From the NCBI GenBank assembly GCA_963377175.1, contig CAUJNA010001489.1, forward strand, positions 1 through 64,000: a stretch of DNA of 64,000 nucleotides, in the 5' to 3' direction. This DNA comes from Effrenium voratum. Its lineage: Eukaryota > Sar > Dinophyceae > Suessiales > Symbiodiniaceae. The notes below the pieces were generated by a model, which searched no databases, was not told where the DNA came from, and worked only from the letters and a program-made list of their open reading frames with translations. How positions within the stretch are numbered: the stretch's first letter is position 1; every line of letters starts with the position of its first letter. This document shows, piece after piece, positions 19,181 through 28,769 of the stretch. The position numbers and the translations under genes are program-made.

Positions 19181-20640
19181 TACCCCCCTGGTTTCGTGCT
19201 GTTTTTCTCAGTAGTTGATGTCTTTGTGCCTGTGGATTTTGTGGCAACATTGAGCGGGGGAGCAAATATGCAACGTAGGCAAAGATATCAGCATCTGCTA
19301 CCTGACAAAGTCTGCATTCTCAGAGTATTGGGACAAAGCTGGTATTCTAAAAATGTTTAAAATTCCGGGATTCAAGATTCCCAAAAATAATGTTCTCAGA
19401 TTCTTGAATCTTGAATATTGAAACCCTTAAAAACAAAATCCAGGGTTGTGCCAACACTCTAGGTGTTCAATACACTTCTGCCACCAAGTATGCGCACCCA
19501 TCTGCAGTCATATGCAATTAATTTGCAACCCTCTAAGTTCACGCAATTTCTGTATTCAAAGTGAGAGGACAAGATTCTCGGAAAAGCTTTCTGCGAAAGA
19601 TTTCAATTTTGAATCTCCAATCCAGTGGTAAAATACTTTCGAGGTTTTAGGACACTTGAAAGTTTTAGGGGTTGACCAGCATGGATGTTCTTCAAGAAAG
19701 TGTTCTCTGTACTCTTCAATCTTGAATCTTCCATCCAGTGGAAAATACTTTCAAGTGCTTAGCGATCCAATGGAAACACTTTCAAGTTATTTGATTGAAA
19801 AACCTCAAGCGCTTTTGGTGAGAGGTTTGCTTCACGGAAGCTACGCTCATGTTGACCCTTTTCCAGGAGGTAAACCAAGGTAGGTGTAATGCTCAAAAAC
19901 ACTTTATGTTGCAGATGTTTTTTAATGAAGAGGCACAGGATGATTAGGGGTACTATCTTGTATATATGCACAAATATGCACATGTATGTGTTTACACACC
20001 GTCACCCCCTTTCTTGGACAACCTGTCCACATTTGCTCATCTACTACCTCCACCGTTTGAGATAGAATGAATTGTGCTTTCCGGTGCAAAGAGGACTTTA
20101 AATACAACTGATTTAGCTAGAATCCCTGTTTCGAGATAGTTTGAGAATTTGAACCTCTCTTCCCTTGAGTGTCCTTTTGGAACAGGACCTTTCTTATGCT
20201 ACAAAAAGGCAAGAATGTAAATAACACAAGTCGTATTGTGAATTTCCTTGCAGAAGTCCCTTGAATGTTTAGCCATAATAATATGAATCACATGTGAGAA
20301 GTAGTTTGTGTACGTAATAGATTATATATAACACTTGGATTATATTTAGGAATCAACTCCTATCTAATCTGGTTTAGTTGGAGTTTACCCGAAATTATAT
20401 CTACATGTTCATGGAACTCCTATTTAGAAAGGATTTCTTTATTTAAGCTGCAATGGAACACAGAACGCATTTTGGAAAACTATATCCGAACTAAATTATA
20501 TTCCAAGTGCCAATTCTAGTTGAAGTAAATCGTTTTTGGACAGGTATCACATTGGGACTTTTCGGAGGACTCCGGGCTCCAAATTATGAAGCTTTGGGAC
20601 CCGAAATGCAATTTTTGAAATTTGAGAATTTTAGTCTCTA
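18890..20640. other. AT-rich island without genes
   Basis: The most AT-rich part of the window. It holds a TA/GT microsatellite (listed separately) and short direct repeats such as TTGAATCTTGAAT near 19400 and CAATCTTGAATCTTCCATCCAGTG / TTTGAATCTCCAATCCAGTG near 19610 and 19720. No coding signal on either strand. Confidence 0.6.
19119..19181. repeat. (TG)n/(TA)n compound microsatellite
   Basis: Alternating TGTATG, TATATA and GTGTGT blocks. Pure purine/pyrimidine alternation throughout. Confidence 0.9.
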
Positions 20641-21262
20641 CATTCTAGATTTATCATCCCCCAGTAAAACCAGGGTCCATGGAGGGGGGGGTGTGCGTGT
20701 GTGCCTGTACGTTTTCTCTCTCCCTGCCGTTGCGTCCAGAGCCTGTACGTCTGCGTGTATATGATTACATAGCAAGCGTAGTTTGGTGCTGGCTCTGCTA
20801 AGCATCCGTACATCCGTACCTGCAAAGCCAATCCCTGGAAATACCAACTTGACAGGATCCCTTGACTCAGTGGGGAAGGCTTCCATGTCAATTGGGAGCT
20901 GAGGCCAAGAGCCCATCCTCCACAATCCCTGGATAATATAAAAAAACACACTAGAAAGGGGACTCTTGCCAAGCCAAGAAAAGCCTACAAGGGAAGAATC
21001 TTGCGCAAGGCCCTTGAATCTGCACTGAGCTTTGGTTGCAAAGGAAGTATTTCGAGAAATACAAAAGGTGTGGAATTATGACAGTTGCGTGCTACTTCCT
21101 CCTTTTTTGAGCAAGTGGATCTTTGCCCGGCTGCTCAAAAACACGTTTTCCAAAATGGCACCTTGGTAAATGGTGATTTGATTTTCAGCCACCCTGGACA
21201 CACTGGGCTCAGAAAACACAGCGCCTCTGCGAAGCCCCGGAATAGTGGGGGAACGCTCAACA
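20641..21262. other. Non-coding stretch
   Basis: Contains a short G8 GTGTGCGTGTGTG tract at about 20681-20705 and no supportable gene. Confidence 0.5.
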
Positions 21263-21386
21263 TCCTTGCGAGAGCAAGGGATGCAGGGAATGAGTTGGAA
21301 TGACCCCCAGATAAACCATCCCCAATGGTTTCCTTTACGGGAATCCTTGAATTCATTCCCTCATTCCATGCTGAGCACCAGCAAGA
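21263..21386. mobile_element. Non-autonomous inverted-repeat element, ACTTGCTGG family, copy 1
   Basis: Left part has CTTGCGAGAGCAAGGGATG then GGGAATGAGTTGGAATGACC. The right part, read in reverse complement, has CTTGCTGGTGCTCAGCATGG then AATGAGGGAATGA. The interior AAACCATCC...GGTTTCC is shared with the copy at 54022. It has the size and structure of a MITE. No clear target duplication. Confidence 0.7.
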
Positions 21387-23467
21387 AATTTGGTGTTTAA
21401 TATGGGGTTTCCGCGACCCTCCCCCCCAAACGGCCGATCACCAAACGACGCTTTTCACCAAAGAAGTTTAAACGAACCATGAAGGGCTGAATTCAGGCCA
21501 ACATCGGTGGGCGGTATCTCTTTAGTGTCCCTCCGAATCTCCGCACAGGGGTCCCAACTTTGGTTCCGTCTGATGGCCTAGCATGTACTCCATGCTAATT
21601 TGTAGAGGACGGACGTAGTCAAACCAACTCCATAAAGGGCACCCGCCCAAGCTTTAGTTCAAAGATGCTAGTGACACTAATGGTCTTCCAGTTCTATGTT
21701 AGTTCTGTGAATGTTTTCCCTATGAATTTGACCAAACATTAGTGCCGCTCGACCGCAACTGTGTGCCATTAGACTTCTTGCTTGGCGGTGTGAAAAATGG
21801 GTTTCCAAAAAAGTGGAAACTCATTCCCAGAAAAGCTCCCATGTATTGGTCAGGAAAAGCGTCCCCTGGTTCCTGGTTCGTCAATTTGAGGCGTATGCAG
21901 GGTATCCTTCTTGTTTTGGGACCCCCTTTTCGCTTCTTTTAGGAAGCAGGGACGCCTTTCTGGTGGTCGTTACGTTATGTTGGGTTACGATACGTTACGT
22001 TACATGCATGCAAGCGATATGAAACCGCCAATGTCTGGTTCCTGCTAGTGGGCGTTGTGTCCTGTTGGTCACCTTGCTTTTAACCGGCAGCCAACACGTT
22101 AACTCCACCCAAATGCGATCTCGAACTTGATCCACTCCACTGAAACCTGATCCGTATTCCCTGAGTTCCTTAGCTTTTCCACCTTTCGCAGCGGCCGTGT
22201 TAGTGGTAAACCAACGGAGACCCAGGAAGTGAAGCGTAGCTCAGCCTTCCTTCGGCGGACCGCTAGGACGAAGTGGCGCGGAAAGCCTCTCATGCCTCCA
22301 GTTCCAGCACCCACATCGCCGAAACTGAGGCGACGGGAAGTTATTTTCTCGGGCGGGGAGGAAATATCAGGCCCCCCCCCCCCGCAAGACGCACACTGGA
22401 TTCTTCACGGATTTCTCACTTTCCAGCTGACTCAACCCCCTGCAGATTAGCATGGGCCCAATAACCCAGCGCTTGTACAGGAATTTTCCTTCTTGGGACA
22501 GTTCCATGAGTCCCAATGTCCCAAAGGCCCAGCTGTTTTGCCATGAAAATCCTAGACATGTTTGGCGGCTTCGGATTCTGAAGGAAGCCAAAAGGTGGCT
22601 AAAACCAGGTTGGCTTAGCCCTTGACTGAAGACGATTCTGTCGATCCGTTCGACAACGTGCCTGCAGCATGCATCTGCGTTGGTTTGAGTTGTGTGGTTT
22701 GTGTGGTTTGAGTTGTGTTCTCATCCACCTGCCCATGGTCTCCTTGCAGCCTCTGCCTTTGCTTTGCTGGGCGTCTTTTTCCGAGCCCCTTGACCCCAGC
22801 CTTGGTCCGGCCGATGCGTCGCTCGATGCGGCCGATGCGGCCGATTCGGCACCTGGGGTGCTTCAGCCTTCGAGGGATTGAAGAGGGCCAGCTCCGCATT
22901 CCACGCAATTGGTTTAGCCACAACCGCAGCCGCAAAGCCGCCGCCTATGCCGTTGATTTTCACCCAGAGCCCCCCCCCCTCCAACTAACATAGCACCAGA
23001 CATGGGGTCCCTTGAGGAGGAAACCAATCTTCCAGGCACCCTCCCAGAGGTGCCATGTTAGTGGAAGGGAGGGCATCGCCTTGCGCAACAGACAGGTTCT
23101 CACAGATTCCCCAAGGACACGGCACACTATGGATGGAACATTGGGTTTTAGGGGGCCTAGTTTTCACTTGGAGCGTGGCCTCCGGGGTCCGGCTGGGGAA
23201 ACGCCGCTGTGGGTTGGAAATGGACATCCAGCCCTAAGCTCCAAAGCCTCAAAAAAGCTTGCTTTTTCCAGGTAGCATGTGTTCATTTGCTTCCTGCTGC
23301 TTCCTACTGGCAGATGGATTTTGTGTCATAAAGGAGTCCAATTCCTGGCTGGCTTAGAGAGGCATGGCCGCCAGCCAGTCTTTTGGCCGCGTCTGGTGGG
23401 AGCCAAAAGGGTCCAGAAATAGATTTGTTAGGCCTTAGCCTTGCGCCATCTCGACACAACCCAAAGG
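21387..23467. other. Non-coding stretch with one weak exon candidate
   Basis: GTTACG-type short repeats near 21970-22000 and a C-run near 22372-22384. A plus-strand run at 22229-22330 is protein-like (KRSSAFLRRTARTKWRGKPL) with good codon bias, and another at 22780-22850 is Asp/Ala-rich, but neither has clear splice borders or a recognised family. Nothing else is supported. Confidence 0.35.
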
Positions 23468-23469
23468 CA

Positions 23470-23548
23470 GAGAGAGAGAGAGAGAGTGAAGAGAGAGAGA
23501 GGGAGAGAGAAGGAGAGAGAGAGAGAGAGAGAGAGCGCGAGAGAGAAA
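23470..23548. repeat. (GA)n microsatellite
   Basis: Imperfect GA repeat with AG/GG interruptions. Confidence 0.95.
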
Positions 23549-23567
23549 AAAATGCCTTATTCAACCC

Positions 23568-23594
23568 TTTTTTTTTTTTTTGGGGGGGGGGGGG
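23568..23594. repeat. T14-G13 compound homopolymer
   Basis: A run of 14 T directly followed by 13 G. Related T-then-G junctions occur at 25331, 42437, 42512 and 57634. Confidence 0.95.
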
Positions 23595-23677
23595 CCATTG
23601 GCAGTTATAGGAACCCAAAAGGGTTCCAACTCTCTTTCGTTTGGTTGACACCTGGGTGCGGGGTCGATAGTGCGCAG

Positions 23678-23731
23678 GCGGAGTTGAAGACGCACGACGA
23701 GGTCTGGGATTACTCCACAGATGCTGAGGAG
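23678..23731 (+). CDS. Candidate 54-bp exon upstream of the CCCH gene
   Basis: Reads AELKTHDEVWDYSTDAEE with coding-like third positions. The left border is CGCAG|GCG (AG followed by G) and the right border is GAGGAG|GTGGAG (GT donor). The length is a multiple of three, in phase 0 at both ends, like the next exons downstream. An acidic 18-residue peptide alone cannot be assigned. It could belong to the gene at 25038-28177 or be fortuitous. Confidence 0.3.
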
Positions 23732-24059
23732 GTGGAGGCGGGGGGAAAGGGCGTCCGTGAGATAGGGAGGCACAACCGAGTTTTCCCCAAACCTGTTCCA
23801 TGGTAAGCGAGACATCAAGGAACCCGGGACTCGTATGTAGTTTTGAGAAGCCTCGGATTGTCAGAGAGCCATGCCGTGCCGATCGGCGGAGCGGGCAGGG
23901 TAGCGGGTCCAACGCTCCAAGATGTTGCGGGGTAGGCAGTATGTTCCAGTGGTGCGATTCTGCGTTGGCTTCCGCCTGGAAGGAAGCAAGCCAAGGGCAG
24001 ACAGCGGAAGAACCCACACGAGCAGCTGCGCAACAGTTATTCGAAGTCTGGTAGTTTAT

Positions 24060-24177
24060 CTAGGTCCCCCAGTAGTGCCCTTTTTACCCTTTTTTGGGGA
24101 GGGTTCCCCTACTAAAATAGACTGAAGAAAAACAATCGGGTGCCCTTATTCTCACCTCTCAAATCTGGAGGACCTAG
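24060..24177. mobile_element. MITE with CTAGGTCC ends, copy A (118 bp)
   Basis: Terminal inverted repeats CTAGGTCCCCCAG (left) and CTGGAGGACCTAG (right). Target duplication TTAT on both sides (24056-24059 and 24178-24181). The interior shares GTGCCCTTTTTACCC, GGAGGGTTCCCCTACTAAAA and CTCTCAAATCTGGAGGA with the copies at 58109 and 61738. Too short to encode a transposase, so it must have been mobilised in trans. Confidence 0.9.
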
Positions 24178-25037
24178 TTATGGTTCGCTTGGGCAGCCAC
24201 CCACAAGGAACCAAGCTCCGTCAGCCATGCCCAAGCGGCCACTTGACAAGAGGGCCGGACTTTTGGGCGGAATGGCGAAAGCATACGCCATGATTGCGGT
24301 TTGTGGGGGCTCATTCCTTTTGGTGCAGTTTCGTTTGGCTGTTTCTGGCCACTACGCCAGTATCAACAAGACGCCGTTACTGGGCGTAAGCAACAACTCC
24401 TCAACTATCTTGGCCATGAATTTCAATAGGGAGGCTGGCTGGTGGACATGAATCCCAGCTAAATGATGTCCACCAAAGGGTCCCTTATTAAAATTCACAC
24501 CCACTTGGATGTGAAACGCTACCAATTGCAAATGTCTTATTTGCTGCTGGTTCATGTTTGCACGGTGCTGGGGAAGGACATCAGTGCTGAGTTTCAGCAA
24601 GTGTGTCCATTCGGAAGGAGCACACGACAGCGATGAGTGACGTGTCTGCTAAAAGAACTGGAACATAGACAACATCACAGGAACACATAGCTTTGAGAAA
24701 AAAATATCCCATGGTTCCCGGAATAGACACCTTCAGCTCACTTCTTAAGCGGATTGGTCATACTCAGCAACCACACTTTTTTTTGCCTTCTGCGGAAAAG
24801 GTCCAAACCCCTAACAGTTAACTGAGGTTGCCCTCATCTCCAGACCATCTAAGTGATATCAGCGCCCACAGACCATGAGTAAATGCTTCAAAGTTGACTA
24901 GGTATCAACTGCTTCGATCACATGCACATCGTCCTTGGCGATCGGTTTTTCGTTGAACGGGCGCCAATTGAACGAGGCTTTGAGGGTTATAAGCCTCGGC
25001 CAGCTTGCCGCGCTCTCGGCGCGGTCGCGATGTGCAG
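24178..25037. other. Non-coding stretch upstream of exon
   Basis: A plus-strand run near 24226-24300 (MPKRPLDKRAGLLGGMAKAY) is protein-like but lacks AG|G borders. No other signal is supported. Confidence 0.35.
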
Positions 25038-25199
25038 GATGACGATCCCAAGACCGAGGCGACGGCTTGCACTTGGGATCTTCTGGCCCGACTTTTTGGG
25101 CTCCAGATCAACGGGACGGTGTACCCAACCCAGGGGTTTGGGCAGGACGCCGACTTCGCCTCCAAGCTGGAGCGCAACCTGGAGGCCCGGGTGGCAAAG
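25038..25199 (+). CDS. Exon of candidate CCCH zinc-finger gene (54 codons)
   Basis: A 162-bp phase-0 exon with strong G/C preference at third positions against a balanced background. It encodes DDDPKTEATACTWDLLARLF, then QINGTVYPTQGFGQ, then DADFASKLERNLEARVAK. Left border TGTGCAG|GAT (acceptor followed by G); right border GCAAAG|GTTTCA (canonical GT donor). The family of this segment is not recognised. It is placed upstream of the zinc-finger exons because phase and strand match and the next exon candidate is only 483 bp away. The intervening intron holds the T8CTTC array and a T10-G9 run, which give it a long polypyrimidine content. Confidence 0.5.
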
Positions 25200-25242
25200 G
25201 TTTCAAAGCCCCCCCGCACTTTGAAGAGCCGAGGGGGGGCGG

Positions 25243-25302
25243 CTTTTTTTTTCTTCTTTTTTTTCTTCTTTTTTTTCTTCTTTTTTTTCTTCTTTTTTTT
25301 CT
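25243..25302. repeat. 12-bp tandem repeat (TTTTTTTTCTTC)n
   Basis: Five head-to-tail units of T8 CTTC. In two frames this yields Phe/Leu-only peptides, which explains a long but meaningless open frame across the region. Confidence 0.95.
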
Positions 25303-25330
25303 GGGGGCCAAGGAGGTGGTTCGAGGCATC

Positions 25331-25349
25331 TTTTTTTTTTGGGGGGGGG
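25331..25349. repeat. T10-G9 compound homopolymer
   Basis: T-run directly followed by a G-run, same orientation as the tract at 23568. Confidence 0.95.
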
Positions 25350-25682
25350 TTTGGCCGGAGAGGTTTCAGCAGGGGTTTGGGACCACCAGGTGGTGGCTCA
25401 AGCAGTTTGGCAGTGTGGTTTCTCGACGGGAGAATCTAAGCCGCAGAACTTCGTCTCAAACCTTTGCAGGACAAAGTGTTCGGTGTCCCATGGTGTCTCT
25501 TACTTGGGTGGTTCGGATTTGGGACAACTTTGATTTGAACTCCTTGGTTCTAGCTGGGTTTCCCCACTTTCGCGAAACCCAGCGAGACGAACCATGGCGC
25601 ATCCGCGAAGAAAACCCGCCGACACGGGAAGACGCGGCGAAGCCGCCCGAGTTCGGTTTTCGGTTTTCGGTTTTCGTCTCAG

Positions 25683-25730
25683 GCGCACAGGTCCGGGAAC
25701 TGCAAGCCCTGCTCCTACTTCTACTTCAAG
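25683..25730 (+). CDS. Exon with first half of a CCCH zinc finger
   Basis: Sixteen codons reading AHRSGNCKPCSYFYFK. Preceded by a pyrimidine-rich stretch and CTCAG|GCG; followed by TTCAAG|GAGGCGG, which would require a GA donor. CKPC.(F/Y)..(Y/F).K is the opening half of the CCCH finger I recall from dinoflagellate RNA-binding-type proteins, where it is followed at once by (D/E)GC.NG..C.FCH. That missing half is found at 26315 in the same strand and phase. Dinoflagellate genes are known to use GA and GC donors in addition to GT. Confidence 0.55.
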
Positions 25731-26314
25731 GAGGCGGTTCGAGCGAGAATAACCCCGCGCAGGGAAGATGGGCGGGGGGGTCGGCAGGGGAGAAGGGGGG
25801 GTTCAGCCAGCAAAGACGGACATCGACAAAAGCTCCAGGCTCCAAGCCACTTGGGAAGCTGACTCGCGATTTCCCAAAGGCTCAAGTTGATCGCGAGTTG
25901 GTCAACACGGGCTCGCCGCCCGTGATCAGTTCTCCTGAATCGTGGATTGCGTATGTCCGGTTCGTGATCGGCTTAAATGGACACCAAAGGGGGCTTGGCG
26001 TTTTTTCTTCTCTGCGGCGAGCACATCTGCTTTACGTCCAGGCTTTCGGGGTTTGGGGGCGTTGCTTGCGCACAGCTTTTTCCGGTCAGAACGACTAACC
26101 TACACAGCTAGGGCTTGTCACACTACAAAGTGCGGGCTTGGGAGTGCCTGTGAGGGGCATGTCTGACCTTCTGGTGCCATTTGGCTGTGGGTCAAAGCCA
26201 ATGGGGTAGAACCTATTTTAGTGGGGATTGGGATGTTCACTGGGGATACGATTTGGGTTTTGACCCATGGCCATTGGTCCTTCTGGTGGGCGTAAGGCGT
26301 GCGGACGCCGCCAG
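25731..26314 (+). other. Proposed GA-AG intron with short terminal inverted repeats
   Basis: 584-bp interval between the two halves of the CCCH finger. It begins GAGGCGG and ends CCGCCAG, so GGCGG and CCGCC form a terminal inverted repeat one base from each splice dinucleotide, and AGGA/AGGAC flanks both ends. These are the features expected of an introner-like insertion. Spurious open frames cross the interval. Confidence 0.4.
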
Positions 26315-26393
26315 GACGGATGCCGCAACGGCGACTTCTGCGACTTCTGCCACTTCTGTTCGCCTCAGGCGGTGAAGGACAGCACCTGGGCAG
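26315..26393 (+). CDS. Exon with second half of a CCCH zinc finger
   Basis: After CGCCAG the exon reads DGCRNGDFCDFCHFCSPQAV then KDSTWAG. Joined to the exon ending at 25730, the finger is C-K-P-C-x7-D-G-C-R-N-G-D-F-C-D-F-C-H-F-C, giving Cys-Cys-Cys-His metal ligands as in CCCH RNA-binding fingers. The downstream border is best set at GGGCAG|GCAGAA (GC donor, phase 1), because this joins in frame to GC-AAG at 28110. An earlier end after GTGAAG (26377) is possible. Such proteins usually bind RNA, but the partner cannot be told from this fragment. Confidence 0.6.
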
Positions 26394-28109
26394 GCAGAAT
26401 TTTCGGCGCTCCGCCGCGCGGGGCGAGTGGTCCTCTGGGCGGGCCCAGAGGGTGCGATGTGGCAAGTGTCAGTTCGGTCTAGCCACCCTCGTGCAGGGGC
26501 CCTATATTTTGCTCTTTGTGGGCCCAAAGGTGAATATCCCTGGGGGTGATGTTTCAAGGGAAATGCAGCGAGCCCACCCTTTCCTCGTTGAGGTCTCTTT
26601 CCTCAAGGTCTCCATTTGTTGGGGAAACCGCAGGCCATCGCCTTGAAGCTAAGTTCAAGGCGTGTTGGGTGACCGGCTGAAATGAAGTCCATGGCCCGTG
26701 TCAGAGATCGCCATGGCTCAGCAAACCAGGACATCCCCGTTCAAGACATGGGTTGTAGCAGCCTTCGGAGGACAATATCCAAAGCGCAGCCCGCACTGAC
26801 TGCAGGTCTGGCGATCCCGACCTTACTAAGGATCCAAGGTGCAGGTTCAATACCCTTCTACAGCTTTACATTCCAATCCCTTCGCAAGAGCCAAACAAAC
26901 GCACACTGATTGGCCTGGGGCGTCCGGCTCTGTGATATTTCCCCGCCAGTTTGGCCGGAAAATTAGTTTGGCCGGAAAATCTGGATCCGGACCGTCTGAA
27001 GAAAGCAAACAAAAATCCAGGATGCTTCTCAAGCCGCTTTCTGACTTTTGGCAACTTACTTGGAATCTGTCCCTCTTCACTGGCCCCCAAAAAAAGCTTG
27101 CCGTGCTGGCAGCTTCTGGATGGAATCCGGATCGGCTCATGTGACCCCCCGACTTGGGGGTTCCTGGCCTTCTGGGATAGCCCTGGTCCACTGGTCTTGG
27201 ACTTGGCGAATTGGTTCGCAAATTGGCACCAGGATGACAGAAATAGGGTTCGTTTTGGGGCTCCAGTCAACCTACGTGTTTGTTTTTGTTCGGTGACGAT
27301 TTTGTCTTGCATCTTCTGGAGTGAAAACTATAAGGCTCATCGAAAGGTTTCCTCAGGCCGGCAGCCATGATCTTAGGTTGCATCTCCGGTCATCAAGGTG
27401 GGGGTAAATCCACGAGGATAACACTCCACCAAGATAGCAACCCAACATCGATTCCAAAGAAACACTGGTAGTGAAATCTTGGAAGCCGCAAGCACGGGTT
27501 CAAGGTAGGCGCCCTGTTCCACCGTACGGGTGGGGGGGATTTGGCGCAACAATTTCTTTCTTTGTATGTGAGTGAGTCAAAGGAATGACCAAACCAACAT
27601 TCAGGTACTCCCAAATTGAGGGTACCTAGCTTCGAAACCAACAAGCCAAATCACTCTCCCTCTAACATGGGACTTGACAAGGGGCCTTTTGGGTGCCATA
27701 AACCCCACAGGTGCAGGGTAAGGGTGAGCCAAGATGAATAAGGGTTACACTCCCACCGATTCACATGGAAGCTGACGTTCGGGGAATCGGTCCTGGTTTG
27801 GACCACCTTGTCCTTTTAAGGGGCCCGGGTCCCGTACGTCAAACGGTTCCGCCTGTTCTCGGAGCGTAAACACCCCTTGTAACAAATTAAGCGCTGGTGG
27901 CTGCACTTTTCCCCCCGTCTTGGGGCTGCCGGGGGTTCCGGCTGTGAAGAAGGGGGGGGAGGTTGTGTAAAAAACGATCAGAGCCCGGATAAGAAGCTTG
28001 GGAAAAAGGTTTATTGACACCCCCACGAACCCAGGTGACCCAGGTTGGGGAAAGTGACAAAAGGAGAAGCCCCAAACTTCACCCAGGCCCAGGATCCCAC
28101 CCCGCTGAG
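26394..28109 (+). other. Proposed long GC-AG intron; no other gene seen
   Basis: 1.7 kb without a credible exon. It contains a tandem duplication TTTGGCCGGAAAAT near 26950-26980 and several C/G runs. Both ends carry the direct repeat AGGCA (CAG|GCAGAA at the donor, GAG|GCAAG at the acceptor). Confidence 0.35.
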
Positions 28110-28177
28110 GCAAGCGCCGCTTCAAGCGCGACGCCCGCCGGGAGAAGCGGGCGGCCCTGGTCGCCCAAGCGCGCCAG
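28110..28177 (+). CDS. Basic exon following the CCCH finger
   Basis: Reads (G)KRRFKRDARREKRAALV then AQARQ, Arg/Lys-rich and probably helical, with very high GC3 in a balanced background. Left border GCTGAG|GCAAG; right border CGCCAG|GCAGGG (GC donor). A basic helical stretch after the finger is common in dinoflagellate CCCH proteins (recalled). The in-frame junction with 26315-26393 supports membership of the same gene. No further downstream exon could be identified with confidence. Confidence 0.45.
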
Positions 28178-28204
28178 GCAGGGCCAGAAGGTCGACTCCC
28201 AGAT

Positions 28205-28450
28205 CTGTGGCCTTTGTTTGTTGGGTCGGCTGGCAGTTGGTTTGGTTTGTTTGTTGTCTTTTTTATTAGCTGGGTTTGGTTTGGTTAGTTTGTTGGTTCG
28301 TTTGCTAGCTGGGTTTGGTTAGGTTTGTTGGTTGGGGTGGGTGGTTGGGGTGGGCTGGGTTGGGTTGGCTGGCTGGCTGTTTCTTGGTTTGTTTGTTAGC
28401 TTCGCTTGGTTTGTTGGTTGGGCTGGGTGGTTGGGTTGGCTGTTTGTGAG
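28205..28450. repeat. Degenerate GTTG/GTTT-rich tract
   Basis: GGTTGGTTTGGTTTGTTTGTT-like words with GGCT and GGGT variants over about 245 bp. Strongly strand-asymmetric (G/T on plus). Confidence 0.85.
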
Positions 28451-28673
28451 TGTGCTTGTATTGTTTTGAGGGTGCACTTTTTGCGGTGGTTTTCCCGGGA
28501 GGCCAAGGGAGAGGTACCCATCTTGGGGTTTCCGCATCTCAGTGGCAAGCTCGCTGGAGCTTTGCCGGTCTAGTTGGGATGGTTCCAGTTCGTTCAGACC
28601 TGATGCAAGCTCAGCATTTGCCGTTCCCGTTCCTGTTTTGTGCTTCTTCCCCCAAGAGTTCTAAGGGTTGACT

Positions 28674-28769
28674 CCCCATTCTTTTCACCCATCGTTCTTT
28701 TCACAAACCGGCCGTTTCCGGGTTTTCGGAGGTTTGCTAGAAAGAAGGATTTCTGGAAAGAATGGGGAA
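28674..28769. repeat. Foldback element fragment related to 50149-50378
   Basis: Ends CCCCATTCTTTTC and GGAAAGAATGGGG form an inverted repeat. The interior CGTTTCCGGGTTTTCGGAGG then TTTGCTAGAAAGAAGGAT matches the right arm of the 50149 foldback (CGGAGGTTTTCTAGAAAG...). Confidence 0.7.

Noticed and set aside
21281..21371. ATGC target duplication around the GGGAATGAG repeat
   Set aside because: Comparison with the copies at 54022 and 62014 shows that the element extends past these bases, so the match is internal.
25067..26098. 343-codon open frame as one protein
   Set aside because: It runs through the T8CTTC array (Phe/Leu only) and an intron-like region, and disagrees with the CCCH frame.
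28205..28450. Telomere-like G/T repeat
   Set aside because: The words are irregular and no fixed telomeric unit is present.
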